This document shows positions 46,835 through 56,805 of a DNA stretch of 64,000 nucleotides, in pieces; positions within the stretch are counted from its first letter, which is position 1; each line of letters starts with the position of its first letter. The position numbers were made by a program, and so were the translations under genes. Source of the DNA: CBDVBE01 sp964543525 (GTDB lineage: Bacteria; Fibrobacterota; Chitinivibrionia; Chitinivibrionales; JANQEN01); assembly GCA_964543525.1 (NCBI GenBank), contig CAZIYW010000001.1, forward strand, positions 62,001 through 126,000, read 5' to 3'. A model generated the notes under the pieces. It made no database searches, was not told the origin of the DNA, and saw only the letters and a program-made list of their open reading frames with translations.

Positions 46835-49162
46835 ATGAAAAATATTTATGGGAAATATCTCGATGAAGAATTGTGGTTGATAAAAGAAAATGAATGGATT
46901 CCTTCATTACAGGCAGTGCGTGAGTCCATGTTCTCCATAGGAAACGGATACATGGGGATGCGCGGCACGCTTGAAGAGCTTCCTAAGGATTGTATTCCCG
47001 GCACCTACATCGCCGGCATTTACGACCACGTAATGGCCCGGGTAGCCTATCTTGTGAACCTGCCAAACCCATTCAATTTCCGTTGCGCAGTTAACGGTGA
47101 AAAACTGGATATCAATTCCATGGAAAACCACCGGCACAGACGAATTTTGAATCTCCATAAAGGATTACTGGTCAGGAATACCGAATTCAGAAACGCCTCC
47201 GGTGAACGACTTGAATACCAATCCCTCAGATTTGTTTCGATGCATTCAAAAAACATTGGCGTCATGCAGGTAATGATCACTCCACTGGATTGTGACTGCC
47301 TCCTGGAAGTACATACCGGTATCGACACCTCGGTTTCGAACAAAGGTATGCAGGATGAAGGTGAGAAGAGGCATTTCAGCGTGAAAGAATTCGGCCAGGA
47401 GAAAAATGCAGTGTATCTGGTTGTTGAAACCCTTGAAAAGCGACACGCGGTTATATTCTGGAGCGGATTTTATTATGAACTTGACAGTAAAAAGGTATTC
47501 GCGGAAGATTCTGTTGTTAAATTCACATTGCAAAAAAGGCAACCGGTCTTTTTTACAAAGATATTCTATATAGAACATTTTCCGTGTAACAGTTCTTATG
47601 CCGCCCATAAAAAAAATACTTATAAAAAATTTTATCGCAGCTTTCACACCGATTTCAACACCCTGCTTAAAGCGCATATCAATCAATGGGAGACACAATG
47701 GGACACCGCGGACGTGCAGATTAAAGGAACGGCAAACCTGCAGAAGAATCTGCGGTTTAATATTTACCATTTGTTAATATGCGCTCCGGATAATGACGGC
47801 TTCTCCAGTATCGGGGCACGTACACTCTCCGGCGAAGGGTACAAGGGGCATGTATTCTGGGACTCCGAGATATTCCTGCTTCCCTTTTATCTCTTTACCA
47901 ATCCGAAAGTTGCAAAAAACATGCTTCTCTATCGATATAAAAGAATTGATATGGCGCGCGAACTGGCAAAGGAGGCTGGGTTTGAAGGGGCAAAATTCCC
48001 CTGGGAATCTGCCGGAACCGGCGATGAACAGACCCCTGACTGGTCAAGGGATATCAATGGAAAAATCGTAAAAATCTTCACACATACGATGGAAATTCAT
48101 ATAACAGCCGATATTGCCTATGCGGTATACAATTACTATTCCGTTACCGAAGACGAGGACTTTATGGACCGGTATGGGTATGAAATACTCTTTGAAACCG
48201 CCCGGTTCTGGAAAAGCCGCGCCGAGTACAAGACACGAAAGCAAATTTATGAAATCACCCATGTAACAGGGCCCGATGAATTTCATGCGGATGTCAATAA
48301 CAATGTGTATACCAACTTCCTCGCACGATGGAATCTGAATACGGCATATAAAATGTGTAAGAACCTGAAAAAAAACAATCCGCAGGTGTACGCTGAGTTG
48401 AAAAGAAAACTCAGTTTAAAAGAAAGCGAAATTTCAGAGTGGCATACGGTAGCTACTAAATTAAAAAACCCTGTTGTCAATAATAACGGCGTTATTGAGC
48501 AGTTTGACGGCTATTTCAAACTGCGAAATGTACCGATTATGGAAACGGATGAGAACGGCATACCCATACTTCCCTCCCGGCTCGGCTCAAAAGAACTGGC
48601 AAAAACACAGCTTATCAAGCAAGCCGATATACTTATGCTCATGCACTTATTTCCCCATGTTTTTAATTTTAAAACCGTGCGCGCCAATTATGATTACTAC
48701 ATGCCCCGAACCGTTCACCGCTCCTCGCTGAGTCCCTCCTTCTGCTCCATTGCCGCCTGTCAGGCAAAGGATATCTTTCGCGCGTATCACCTCTTTAACG
48801 TCTCACTCAGGGCTGATGTCAGCAACCTGTACGGCAACACCCATGAAGGAATTCATGCAGCCAGCTGCGGCGGTACCTATCAGGCCGTTATTTTCGGTTT
48901 CGCCGGTATTACAATTCGTGACAAAACTCTTTCCATCAATCCGAGAATTCCCCGTACCTGGAGCAGACTTATTTTTTCCCTGTTATGGCGCGGCTGTCTG
49001 CTGAGATTCGATATCGACCACAATACGGTTACCATTCTCATTCAAAAATCCAAGAGAAAACAGATTAAAATAAGAATATTCAACACAGTGCACACACTCC
49101 AACGGAATAAAAAATATACTTTCAAACGAAAAGAAAAACAGATTTTCGGATTCTACTATTAA
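46835..49162 (+). CDS. GH65 glycoside phosphorylase-like protein, copy B
   Basis: 775 residues. Same layout as copy A: MFSIGNGYMGMRGTLEELP, GARTLSGEGYKGHVFWDSE, canonical catalytic motif TGPDEFHADVNNN (E482) and SSLSPSFCSI at the phosphate site. Fully conserved catalytic residues suggest activity. The two copies are clearly homologous along their length but diverged, so the duplication is not recent. The GT4 gene follows after 26 bases. Substrate unknown (maltose, trehalose or kojibiose type). Confidence 0.92.
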   Translation: MKNIYGKYLDEELWLIKENEWIPSLQAVRESMFSIGNGYMGMRGTLEELPKDCIPGTYIAGIYDHVMARVAYLVNLPNPFNFRCAVNGEKLDINSMENHRHRRILNLHKGLLVRNTEFRNASGERLEYQSLRFVSMHSKNIGVMQVMITPLDCDCLLEVHTGIDTSVSNKGMQDEGEKRHFSVKEFGQEKNAVYLVVETLEKRHAVIFWSGFYYELDSKKVFAEDSVVKFTLQKRQPVFFTKIFYIEHFPCNSSYAAHKKNTYKKFYRSFHTDFNTLLKAHINQWETQWDTADVQIKGTANLQKNLRFNIYHLLICAPDNDGFSSIGARTLSGEGYKGHVFWDSEIFLLPFYLFTNPKVAKNMLLYRYKRIDMARELAKEAGFEGAKFPWESAGTGDEQTPDWSRDINGKIVKIFTHTMEIHITADIAYAVYNYYSVTEDEDFMDRYGYEILFETARFWKSRAEYKTRKQIYEITHVTGPDEFHADVNNNVYTNFLARWNLNTAYKMCKNLKKNNPQVYAELKRKLSLKESEISEWHTVATKLKNPVVNNNGVIEQFDGYFKLRNVPIMETDENGIPILPSRLGSKELAKTQLIKQADILMLMHLFPHVFNFKTVRANYDYYMPRTVHRSSLSPSFCSIAACQAKDIFRAYHLFNVSLRADVSNLYGNTHEGIHAASCGGTYQAVIFGFAGITIRDKTLSINPRIPRTWSRLIFSLLWRGCLLRFDIDHNTVTILIQKSKRKQIKIRIFNTVHTLQRNKKYTFKRKEKQIFGFYY

Positions 49163-49188
49163 TACTGCTCAAAAAAGGATTACGGTTT

Positions 49189-50397
49189 ATGAAAAAACGA
49201 AAAAATGAACCAAAAGCCAGGCAATTGAAGATTGCGCATATTCACTGGGGATTCCCTCCCATTATAGGAGGTGTTGAGACACATCTCACCATTATTCTGC
49301 CGGAAATGGTCTCTTTCGGCCATGAAGTCAGCCTTCTTACCGCAAAGGTAGCAGGTACGGAAGATCAGAGTGAATATAAAGGGGTTAAAATCACCCGTAC
49401 GCCGATAATGGATCTGAACTGGCTGAAAGATCGGGGATTTATAGGGCTAGAGGAGGAAATCCATCAGGTATTCAGTGACTTTCTCGATCGTCATTCACCG
49501 GATATTATACATGCCCATAATATGCATTACTTCAGTGAAGTGCACATCAAAACGCTGGCGCAGCTTGCAGAGAAGCGCGGCTGCCCCCTCTTTCTGACTG
49601 CACACAATGTATGGGATGATTTGCTGTATCTTAACCTTACGCATAACATCCCCTGGACCCATATCATAGCCGTATCACACTACATTAAAAAGGAGATGAT
49701 AGGGATCGGTGTTGACGACACTAAAATAACCGTTATCCATCACGGGGTGAATCAGGAGCAATTTACACCCAGGAAACCGCCTGCGTCAATATTTGCCAAA
49801 TACCCCCAGTTGAAAAAAAGACCGGTTGTGTTTCACCCGGCCCGGATAAGCCTGGTAAAAGGATGTGACATCAGCGTAAAAGCCATTCGTATTGTAAAAC
49901 GAAAGTATCCGAATGTATTGTTCGTATTCGCCGGCGCAAAAAATATCATTGACTGGGAAGGTACCCAGCAGGGAGACATCGCCTATCTGGTCAATCTAAT
50001 AAAATATTTTGACCTTGAGAATAATGTCTTGATTGACATATATCCACTTGATCTGATGCAGGATCTGTATGCCGCAACCGATGTGGTGATCTATCCATCC
50101 AGTGTCGGAGAACCGTTCGGTCTGATCATGCTTGAAGCCATGGCTATGGCAAAACCGATTATCGTCACCAATGTGGGTGGTATGCCTGAAATAGTGCATG
50201 ACGGCATCAACGGCTTTGTGGTCCCGGCACGGGACTTCGATGCACTGGGATATCGCGTTATCCAGGTACTTGACGATAAAAACCTCAGGGAGCGTCTTGG
50301 AAGAACCGGCCGGCAGATACTTGAATCACAATATACCAAACGGAAAGTAACCTGGCAGACCATTTCGCTTTATGAAAAATTTTTGAATCAGAAATAA
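49189..50397 (+). CDS. GT4 glycosyltransferase (GT-B fold), pair B
   Basis: 402 residues. Mirrors copy A: HIHWGFPPIIGGVETHLTII, HAHNMHYFSEVH, LFLTAHNVWDDLLYL, HPARISLVKGCDIS, EPFGLIMLEAMAMAKPII and GGMPEIVHDGINGFVVP. Retaining GT-B transferase; donor probably a nucleotide glucose, acceptor unknown. Sits 26 bases after GH65 copy B on the same strand, with GGATTACGG ahead of ATG 49189. Confidence 0.9.
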   Translation: MKKRKNEPKARQLKIAHIHWGFPPIIGGVETHLTIILPEMVSFGHEVSLLTAKVAGTEDQSEYKGVKITRTPIMDLNWLKDRGFIGLEEEIHQVFSDFLDRHSPDIIHAHNMHYFSEVHIKTLAQLAEKRGCPLFLTAHNVWDDLLYLNLTHNIPWTHIIAVSHYIKKEMIGIGVDDTKITVIHHGVNQEQFTPRKPPASIFAKYPQLKKRPVVFHPARISLVKGCDISVKAIRIVKRKYPNVLFVFAGAKNIIDWEGTQQGDIAYLVNLIKYFDLENNVLIDIYPLDLMQDLYAATDVVIYPSSVGEPFGLIMLEAMAMAKPIIVTNVGGMPEIVHDGINGFVVPARDFDALGYRVIQVLDDKNLRERLGRTGRQILESQYTKRKVTWQTISLYEKFLNQK

Positions 50398-50490
50398 ACC
50401 CGATAAGAGTCCGGATTCGGCGAAAGGCATATACTCGTTCCTGCCGGGGATGCGGGATAACCTGTTTTCTCCAGTCATTTCGACCGGACT

Positions 50491-52221
50491 CTACTTATGC
50501 TCCTCATACAATTTCTGTATCTCAATACACTCGTGCGAAGACGGCCTGGTACAGAAGTTGGACAGGAAACGCTCGAAGGCCTTAATCATGATGTTTTTAT
50601 TGACAACGTTGGGCTTTTTTAAATAGATACCTGTTTTCGAACGGGCTATATAATAATTGGCATAGTAGGATAATCTCTTATAGAATGAAGGGATAGTCAG
50701 TGCCTTTAAAAAGTTTTTAAGCGCATCGTCGAATTGTCCCCGGTGAAAATGCACCCGGCCTTTTATATAAAAATAATAACCATCATTTACCGAGCGCGAG
50801 CTCCCGAGTTTTGCGACACGGGTATAATTCCCCGTCTCTGCCAATGCTCCCATCAGACAGAGAAATAGGGTGTCATTCAGATTCTTAAAACCGGATAACA
50901 GGTTAATTGTTCTGTTATAATGACTTCGTCTGAATGCAAGAAACGCTTCCTCAAGTGATTTCTCGTCCATCAATTTCTCTTGTATAATCGATTCCTTGAC
51001 TTCCGGTTTCTTCTCATCAAGCTGCGCTGATTTTTCCCCGTTTGTTGCTTTGGGTGATTTCCTTACCTTCTTTGCCTTCACGGTAGAGACAACCCGCGCA
51101 GGCGGTTTCTCATTTTCCATTCTCTTTTCAACGATATCCATCGTCTGTTGAATATTTTGCCTGTCTGAGTCAGTCCTTTTTTTAAACACGATTACGCTGA
51201 AAAGGAAAATAATCATGAAGGTAACCAGCAGGGGTATTAAAAACACAAACTTTAATCCGATTTTTCTCTCATACTCATCCGGGGAAAGGGATATAAAACT
51301 GCCGGGATTCCGAACATAGCGGTATATGGTTTCCTGGGGATTATCTATCTCATACTCCTTCAGTAATTCATCAATTTCTTCTAAAACTTCGTCAACGGCA
51401 GCGTATCGATCCGCCTTAACCGGCTTGAGACATTTGGCAATAAGCTCCCGTACCTTTTCATGACAGTGACTCAGTGAATCCGCATCATACGAGTTATTTA
51501 TCTTGGCAACAACAATATCCGATATATTGCTCTGATCAAATGCTTTTTTTGCCGTTATCATTTCATAAATTACGCAACCGAGACTGTAAATATCCGAACG
51601 GAAATCCAGTTCATCCTTTCTGAGCTGCTCCGGTGAGAGGTAGAAAATACTTCCGACCACCTGAATAGCAGACGTATGAATCGAAAGGTCGCGCGGCTTA
51701 GCAATACCGAAATCTCCCAGTTTTACCTCACCTTTCCTTGAAATCAAAATATTTGCCGGTTTTATATCCCGATGTACTACCCCAAACCGCTGGACATTGT
51801 AGAGAGTGTATGAACAGTTATGCAGCGCCTGAAGAGCTTTACAGATAAAGTGAGCCACAGAAAGAACAACCGGAATGGGTATCCTGCCGTTGCTGTTGAT
51901 AAGATAATAGAGACTGACCCCATCCACATACTCCATCTCAATATAAGGAATCTTTCCCTTGAATTTCCCGAATCGATAACACTGAATAATATTGGGATGA
52001 TTCAGATTGGCGCTTATCCGCGCCTCGGTAACAAACCTGTCGTTATCTATTTCCGAGGAAAGCTTCAACAGCTTAATAACACGGAATACTTCAAGAGACT
52101 CGTTTTTAACCTTATATACACGAGCCATACCACCTTCAGCAATCGCCTCGACAATAACATTGTCATCGATACGTTCGCCGATCTTGGGAATGTATTCTAT
52201 TGAGGTTGTTTTTGAAATCAT
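50491..52221 (-). CDS. Membrane-anchored Ser/Thr protein kinase, second paralogue
   Basis: 576 residues. Kinase domain about 20-290: IAEGGMARVY (Gly loop), K50 in FRVIKLL, VVHRDIKPANILI (D152), GDFGIAKP (170-172) and YLSPEQL. Transmembrane helix about 325-348 (FVFLIPLLVTFMIIFLFSVI), then a charged linker and helical repeats (about 430-570, AFLAFRRSHYNRTINLLSG, GQFDDALKNFLKALTIP). Same architecture as the kinase at 34.7 kb. Convergent with the GT4 gene. Confidence 0.92.
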   Translation of the reverse strand: MISKTTSIEYIPKIGERIDDNVIVEAIAEGGMARVYKVKNESLEVFRVIKLLKLSSEIDNDRFVTEARISANLNHPNIIQCYRFGKFKGKIPYIEMEYVDGVSLYYLINSNGRIPIPVVLSVAHFICKALQALHNCSYTLYNVQRFGVVHRDIKPANILISRKGEVKLGDFGIAKPRDLSIHTSAIQVVGSIFYLSPEQLRKDELDFRSDIYSLGCVIYEMITAKKAFDQSNISDIVVAKINNSYDADSLSHCHEKVRELIAKCLKPVKADRYAAVDEVLEEIDELLKEYEIDNPQETIYRYVRNPGSFISLSPDEYERKIGLKFVFLIPLLVTFMIIFLFSVIVFKKRTDSDRQNIQQTMDIVEKRMENEKPPARVVSTVKAKKVRKSPKATNGEKSAQLDEKKPEVKESIIQEKLMDEKSLEEAFLAFRRSHYNRTINLLSGFKNLNDTLFLCLMGALAETGNYTRVAKLGSSRSVNDGYYFYIKGRVHFHRGQFDDALKNFLKALTIPSFYKRLSYYANYYIARSKTGIYLKKPNVVNKNIMIKAFERFLSNFCTRPSSHECIEIQKLYEEHK

Positions 52222-52346
52222 GAATAATGCAATACTATCGGAATTATTATACGATTACATAAAAAATAGGACTTTTACAGGAGGGATACAAGGCATATAA
52301 TTGGCAGACACAACAGATACAATCGCTGTAACCAGTATACAGTGTA

Positions 52347-52550
52347 TTATTTTCCTGCAGGATCGCTTGTTTTTTTCATTCGTCGACGCGGGGTTCTTTT
52401 CCTTTTACACTTGTGTATCGGTCTGATGATAATGGAATCACCATCGACAGACAGCTCAGCCGTATCCTCCGAGAGCCCGATAAGCTCTCTGATTGGTTTC
52501 GGAAGAATAACTCCCTTTGAATTTCCTATTCTCACAATTGATATTTTCAT
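52347..52550 (-). CDS. AbrB/MazE-type swapped-hairpin DNA-binding protein
   Basis: 67 residues from ATG 52550 (GGGGGTGGT upstream); an earlier start would add 15 residues of no domain. MKISIVRIGNSKGVILPKPI, then RELIGLSE, is the AbrB/SpoVT/MazE fold. The tail is strongly basic (KCKRKRTPRRRMKK). Such proteins are antitoxins or transition-state regulators. No toxin gene is adjacent, so it is a solitary regulator or an orphan antitoxin. Confidence 0.8.
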   Translation of the reverse strand: MKISIVRIGNSKGVILPKPIRELIGLSEDTAELSVDGDSIIIRPIHKCKRKRTPRRRMKKTSDPAGK

Positions 52551-52879
52551 ACCACCCCCGGAAAGTGTTATCCACATGGTAAATAATATAAACAATGTTA
52601 TAACATTATCGTAGGGATAAATAAAAGAACAGGGAAATTTCTATCATCGTGTTGTTATCCATAAAGGTTCCTGGCCGACATCCTACGTTACATATCCACC
52701 CTACGCATGGATTATTTTTATACCGATTGAGCAGCGATACCGGGGCGCTTCACATATCTGTCCGCTATGGTGGAAATCCGTATCGCGGTTTCAATCACAA
52801 CATCCCTTTACGAAGGATACACCCGGCAAAAGTATATGAGCATAATGTCAGGATATTATTTTCACGTTTAGGAGGATAT

Positions 52880-53548
52880 ATGGAAAAAAAATTCCAGGAT
52901 TTACCGGCGCGATACAATAAATACAGCGACGAAGATATGATTCGGGAATCTTTGAGCTTTTACGAGGAGATGAAACAGAGGCGTACTATACGCTTTTTTT
53001 CCGAAAAACCGATACCCGGAGAGGTCATCGAGAACTGTATCCGTACAGCATCGACTGCACCAAGCGGAGCCAATTGCCAGCCTTGGCATTTTGTCGTCAT
53101 AACAGACCCGGATGTAAAGAAAACCCTGCGAAATGAGAGTGAGAAAAATGAAATCGAATTTTATAATAAAAAAGCGCCGCAGGAATGGCTAAACGCCCTC
53201 GCTCCCCTGAAGACCAATGAAGACAAACCATTTCTGGAGAAAGCGCCCTGTCTGATAGTAATATTTGTTAAACGATATGACATTGATGAACAGGGTGAAA
53301 TAGTAAAACAGTACTATCTCAATGAATCGATCGGTATTGCCACCGGCATGCTCATTACAGCCCTGCACAAAGCCGGTCTCGGCACACTGACCTATACTCC
53401 CAGTCCGATGGGATTTCTCAACAAGGTCTGCAACCGGCCTGAAAACGAACGGGCCTACATGGTAGTTGTTGTCGGCCATCCTGCCGACGATTGCACTGTA
53501 CCGGACCTGGAACGAAAAGATTTGGAGGATATTACGACATTTATATAG
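52880..53548 (+). CDS. Nitroreductase-family flavoprotein (IYD-like)
   Basis: 222 residues from ATG 52880, which has a near-perfect AGGAGG upstream; the frame is open from 52649 but the extra part is not protein-like. MKQRRTIRFFSEKPIPGEVI, then CIRTASTAPSGANCQPWHFV, binds FMN, and later segments TALHKAGLGTLTYTPSPMGF and MVVVVGHPADD are typical of the iodotyrosine deiodinase/BluB-like branch. Uses NAD(P)H or a partner for reduction; substrate unknown. Confidence 0.9.
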   Translation: MEKKFQDLPARYNKYSDEDMIRESLSFYEEMKQRRTIRFFSEKPIPGEVIENCIRTASTAPSGANCQPWHFVVITDPDVKKTLRNESEKNEIEFYNKKAPQEWLNALAPLKTNEDKPFLEKAPCLIVIFVKRYDIDEQGEIVKQYYLNESIGIATGMLITALHKAGLGTLTYTPSPMGFLNKVCNRPENERAYMVVVVGHPADDCTVPDLERKDLEDITTFI

Positions 53549-53815
53549 ACAGTCAATCATGGAAATATTCTGGATTCTCTTTCAATCGAACACCTTTTTC
53601 CATCAAACAAACGATGGAAACACATCTCTAAATGGTAAAAGGAAAAAATGGAACTTCTACTACAGGAGCTTAGCAGCCAAAGAGAAACCGCTCCCCGCAG
53701 AAACTGTCATTCATAACAAATTTCGTTATCCCTGAGACCGCCTCCGTCGAGTTAAGCATCTCAATCATATTCCGGGTAAAGTGCAACGTTTTCAGAATCT
53801 TCCCTTGGCAGTCCG
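53549..53815. other. Intergenic region, nitroreductase / MFS
   Basis: 267 bases. Short open stretches occur on both strands, for example a 43-codon minus-strand frame from about 53820 to 53690, but none has a ribosome site and none resembles a known family. No RNA seen. Confidence 0.35.
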
Positions 53816-55054
53816 TTAATGCAATTTTTTGAATATGGTTTTTTCAAGAATAGTGTAGCCGACAAATGCAATAAAACCGATGATGCCGATAACGCCCCAG
53901 AGAATCATGCCCTGATCCATAAAGCTATCCAGAAGGAGGCCGCCGATAAACGGAGCAATAGACCATCCGAAAGACCTGAACAAACCGTACACTCCCATAT
54001 ATCGCCCTTTTGCGTGTTCAGGAGCGATATTTGCCACGACAGCATTTGCTGTGGGAGCGAAAATCATCTCACCAATGGTTATTATTATTACCGATACGGT
54101 AAGAAACATGAGTGAATCCGCACCGCCGAACGAGAAGAAACCAAATGCATAGATTAACATACCCGCCTGCAGTTTCCGCATACTCTTTATCTTCTCTATC
54201 AACGATGTGGTAGGATATTGCAGAATAATTACCATGAGCGCATTCAGCATGAAGAGCCGTCCGAACTGCGCCTTGGTAATCCCCACATATTCAGTAGAAT
54301 ACAATGAGAAGGTTACCCCGAACTGTCCCATGACAACAAAAAACAGAAAGCTGACTATACAGAAGGCAAACAGTTTAACATCCTTCTTCAATTCAAAGAG
54401 GTCGGTAATTACGAACCTTTTCCGCTTTTTGACCTGAAGCGATTCTTTTACAAATAACAGAATAAACAGGCTGCTGATCAAACTCATGACGGCGCTGAGC
54501 ATAAAGAGGTATACATAGGATATTTCCGCTACAATACCGCCAATGGCAGGACCAACGGCAAATCCGGCATTGGCGAATATTCTCATAATACCATATGCTT
54601 GCGTCCGCTGCGTCGGTGCAGTGATATCGGCCAGCATCGCATCTGTTGCCGGCATGAAAAGTGCGCCCATTACCCTGGCCAGCATATACAGTATCGTAAG
54701 CATGAGAACACTCGGCCTTGTTTTTATAACCCAGGCTATGGCAAAAAAGACAAATGCCCTGAAAATAGTAGACAACCACATGAATGGTTTGCGACCATAC
54801 TTATCCGAAAGGCCGCCTCCGATTATCATGGCAAAGGAGTTGATAAAAGCGGCGAACATCATCAGAACACCAACCGTTTTTAAAGGGACAGCCAGTTCCG
54901 TATGCAGATAGATACTGAAAAAAAGCATAGACACGGCGAAACTGCCCACAACGAGCAGTCTGGACAGGAAAAGCATCCACGCCTGCCTGGTGTACATCCG
55001 AAAGATAGAAAACAGTGCGGATAAATCGGGCCGGTTTTTTATTGAATTATTCAT
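53816..55054 (-). CDS. MFS transporter
   Basis: 412 residues from ATG 55054; a longer frame to 55096 overlaps the upstream gene. Twelve hydrophobic segments and the MFS loop 2-3 motif GGGLSDKYGRKPFMW are present, as is a second-half equivalent near 215-240 (charged loop). Drug/sugar efflux type by composition; substrate unknown. It lies directly after the membrane gene 55078-55836 and may be the last gene of the MutL-region transcript. No Shine-Dalgarno is obvious. Confidence 0.85.
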   Translation of the reverse strand: MNNSIKNRPDLSALFSIFRMYTRQAWMLFLSRLLVVGSFAVSMLFFSIYLHTELAVPLKTVGVLMMFAAFINSFAMIIGGGLSDKYGRKPFMWLSTIFRAFVFFAIAWVIKTRPSVLMLTILYMLARVMGALFMPATDAMLADITAPTQRTQAYGIMRIFANAGFAVGPAIGGIVAEISYVYLFMLSAVMSLISSLFILLFVKESLQVKKRKRFVITDLFELKKDVKLFAFCIVSFLFFVVMGQFGVTFSLYSTEYVGITKAQFGRLFMLNALMVIILQYPTTSLIEKIKSMRKLQAGMLIYAFGFFSFGGADSLMFLTVSVIIITIGEMIFAPTANAVVANIAPEHAKGRYMGVYGLFRSFGWSIAPFIGGLLLDSFMDQGMILWGVIGIIGFIAFVGYTILEKTIFKKLH

Positions 55055-55077
55055 GTTTTTTTGAAATCTATACGGCC

Positions 55078-55836
55078 CTAAATAATCTGCAGCCAACTGT
55101 GCAGCAGAAACTCAATTCTGCCTATCAGCAAAGCAATTCTCCCCATGACCGTATATCCGAAAGCGGCACCGAAGGCAATCATAAGGATAATAACCCCGTA
55201 CTTGCTTGCTGTGCCAAACCATCCTTTGTGCTCTTTTGAAAAGAAAAAGTAAAACAATGCAGCCATGATACCGGTAACCATTACAATATTGGAAAAAGAT
55301 CTGCCCAGGGAAAAAGCCCCGTCTTCAATGACAACAAGCGGAATCATGGAATTGCGAATCTGGGCGATAAAATTGGACATGAGATATCGCACAAAGTTAA
55401 GGCCTGCAGTGGTACCGATAATAAATGCCAGTGCCCATCGTGACAGCCAGTGAATACCGGGAATGAGCTTGCACAGAAGCAGGATACCGAGCAGGAGCGG
55501 CACGATATAGAAATAATTCGCTGCAATCTCCGCTTTAATATCAAACGTATCGGCTACCCATTCCGGAAAAAGGCGACCTATCAGATTCGGCATGAGTGTC
55601 TGCCATATCCCAATTACCATCCAGTAGGCGGCGGAAACTCCCACGAACAGATGCTCCGCAAATTTATACAGGGGGTTGTCATCGTAAAGAAATGAAAATA
55701 TTGCCAGCGTAAGAAACGACGCAACCCATATACCCGGTCCGGAAGTAATGGGAACCGCTTTACCGGTAACGGCGAAAATAATTGCCGTTGCTAAAACCAA
55801 CCCTGCAATACCGTAGCCTATAGTTTTTTCGTTCAT
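55078..55836 (-). CDS. Polytopic membrane protein of the MutL cluster
   Basis: 252 residues, about seven transmembrane helices (for example GYGIAGLVLATAIIFAVTG, GIWVASFLTLAIFSFL, AYWMVIGIW, IVPLLLGILLLCKLIPG, ALAFIIGTTAGLNFVRYL). No catalytic motif is visible. I do not recognise the family, but it is co-directional with the MutL-like ATPase genes, with AAGGTG before ATG 55836. Probably a core membrane component of that cluster. Confidence 0.7.
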   Translation of the reverse strand: MNEKTIGYGIAGLVLATAIIFAVTGKAVPITSGPGIWVASFLTLAIFSFLYDDNPLYKFAEHLFVGVSAAYWMVIGIWQTLMPNLIGRLFPEWVADTFDIKAEIAANYFYIVPLLLGILLLCKLIPGIHWLSRWALAFIIGTTAGLNFVRYLMSNFIAQIRNSMIPLVVIEDGAFSLGRSFSNIVMVTGIMAALFYFFFSKEHKGWFGTASKYGVIILMIAFGAAFGYTVMGRIALLIGRIEFLLHSWLQII

Positions 55837-55891
55837 TTGTGCACCTTTTCCGCCAATCGCATTACCCGTTACGTTCAGGGACGGGAGTACA

Positions 55892-56758
55892 TTATACGGA
55901 CATCTTTCTTGTCACAAAGTAACAGATGTTTCCGACCACAATGAAAAAAATGATAATCAAATGAGCGATTGTCTGCGGTCCCATCCGCATTATCGCCATA
56001 TTTTCATCACCGGCAATTTCCGGATACCTCTCCTTTACCAGGGACTCATATTCCGCAGCCGCCTTAATCCCGCCCAGTACACCTGCCAATTGACGCGGGA
56101 AATAAGGAAATACCTGAGGAGCCTGTACCGCAGTTGAACCGTTAATAATAGGAACACCGGCCGGATCGGAACCGAACTGTATCCACTCAATAATACCGGG
56201 ATATCCCGCGCTGACACTGACTATCAGATCAAAATCCTTTAAACTGCTCACATGCTCCATGAGCGGTATACTGTTAATGTCGGTACCGCCTCGGTCAGTG
56301 GTAAAAAGCTTCTTGATATTGGTACGCATAACATTGATAACGCCCTGGTTACCACTTTTAAATCCCAGGTCAACGTAATCCTTGCCGTATTGATAATCGG
56401 GAAATTTCTTCTTCAGCACTTTATCAACAATTTTTGAGGTCATAACCTGTCCCATGGGCCATAATGCCACAAAATATAGATTCACCTCCTTTGCCGCAAG
56501 CTGCCGGACAAAGGCTGTTGCCATTGGATGCAACTCCGGTTCACTCGGTGGATCATAATCCATGGCAACCAGCACCTTGGCATCCTTCGGCAGGGATTCA
56601 ATGGTTGCAAACACCTTTTTCGTCATGGCGCTCGGAAATTCCCTGAATTGCAGTTTGCCGATCAGTGAGATGATTATTGATACACCAATCAGGCAATATA
56701 TTATCCTTCTGTCAAGGGTGCTCAGTTTTTCGAAAAATCTTTTAACCCGCATATTCAT
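55892..56758 (-). CDS. Membrane protein with large extracytoplasmic alpha/beta domain, MutL cluster
   Basis: 288 residues. One transmembrane helix at about 19-35, a soluble alpha/beta domain (about 45-255: DAKVLVAMDYDPPSEPELHP, NLYFVALWPMGQVMT, DFDLIVSVSAGYPGIIEWIQ) and a second helix at the C-terminus (about 262-283). The soluble part has the alternation of a Rossmann- or vWA-like fold but no clear MIDAS. Function unknown. ATG 56758 has AGAGGA upstream. Gap of 47 bases to the next cluster gene. Confidence 0.7.
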   Translation of the reverse strand: MNMRVKRFFEKLSTLDRRIIYCLIGVSIIISLIGKLQFREFPSAMTKKVFATIESLPKDAKVLVAMDYDPPSEPELHPMATAFVRQLAAKEVNLYFVALWPMGQVMTSKIVDKVLKKKFPDYQYGKDYVDLGFKSGNQGVINVMRTNIKKLFTTDRGGTDINSIPLMEHVSSLKDFDLIVSVSAGYPGIIEWIQFGSDPAGVPIINGSTAVQAPQVFPYFPRQLAGVLGGIKAAAEYESLVKERYPEIAGDENMAIMRMGPQTIAHLIIIFFIVVGNICYFVTRKMSV

Positions 56759-56805
56759 GGCATCCTCTTATTATTTTCGTATAGCATGGTTTCGCGACAC
56801 ATACT

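Noticed and set aside
50406..50492. AGAGTCCGG/CCGGACTCT inverted repeat between GT4 and kinase genes
   Set aside because: The loop is about 69 bases and there is no T-run; too weak to call a terminator.
52649..52879. N-terminal extension of the nitroreductase frame
   Set aside because: Not protein-like, whereas AGGAGG stands just before ATG 52880.
53690..53820. 43-codon minus-strand frame after the MFS gene
   Set aside because: No ribosome site, no recognised family; possibly a chance open frame.
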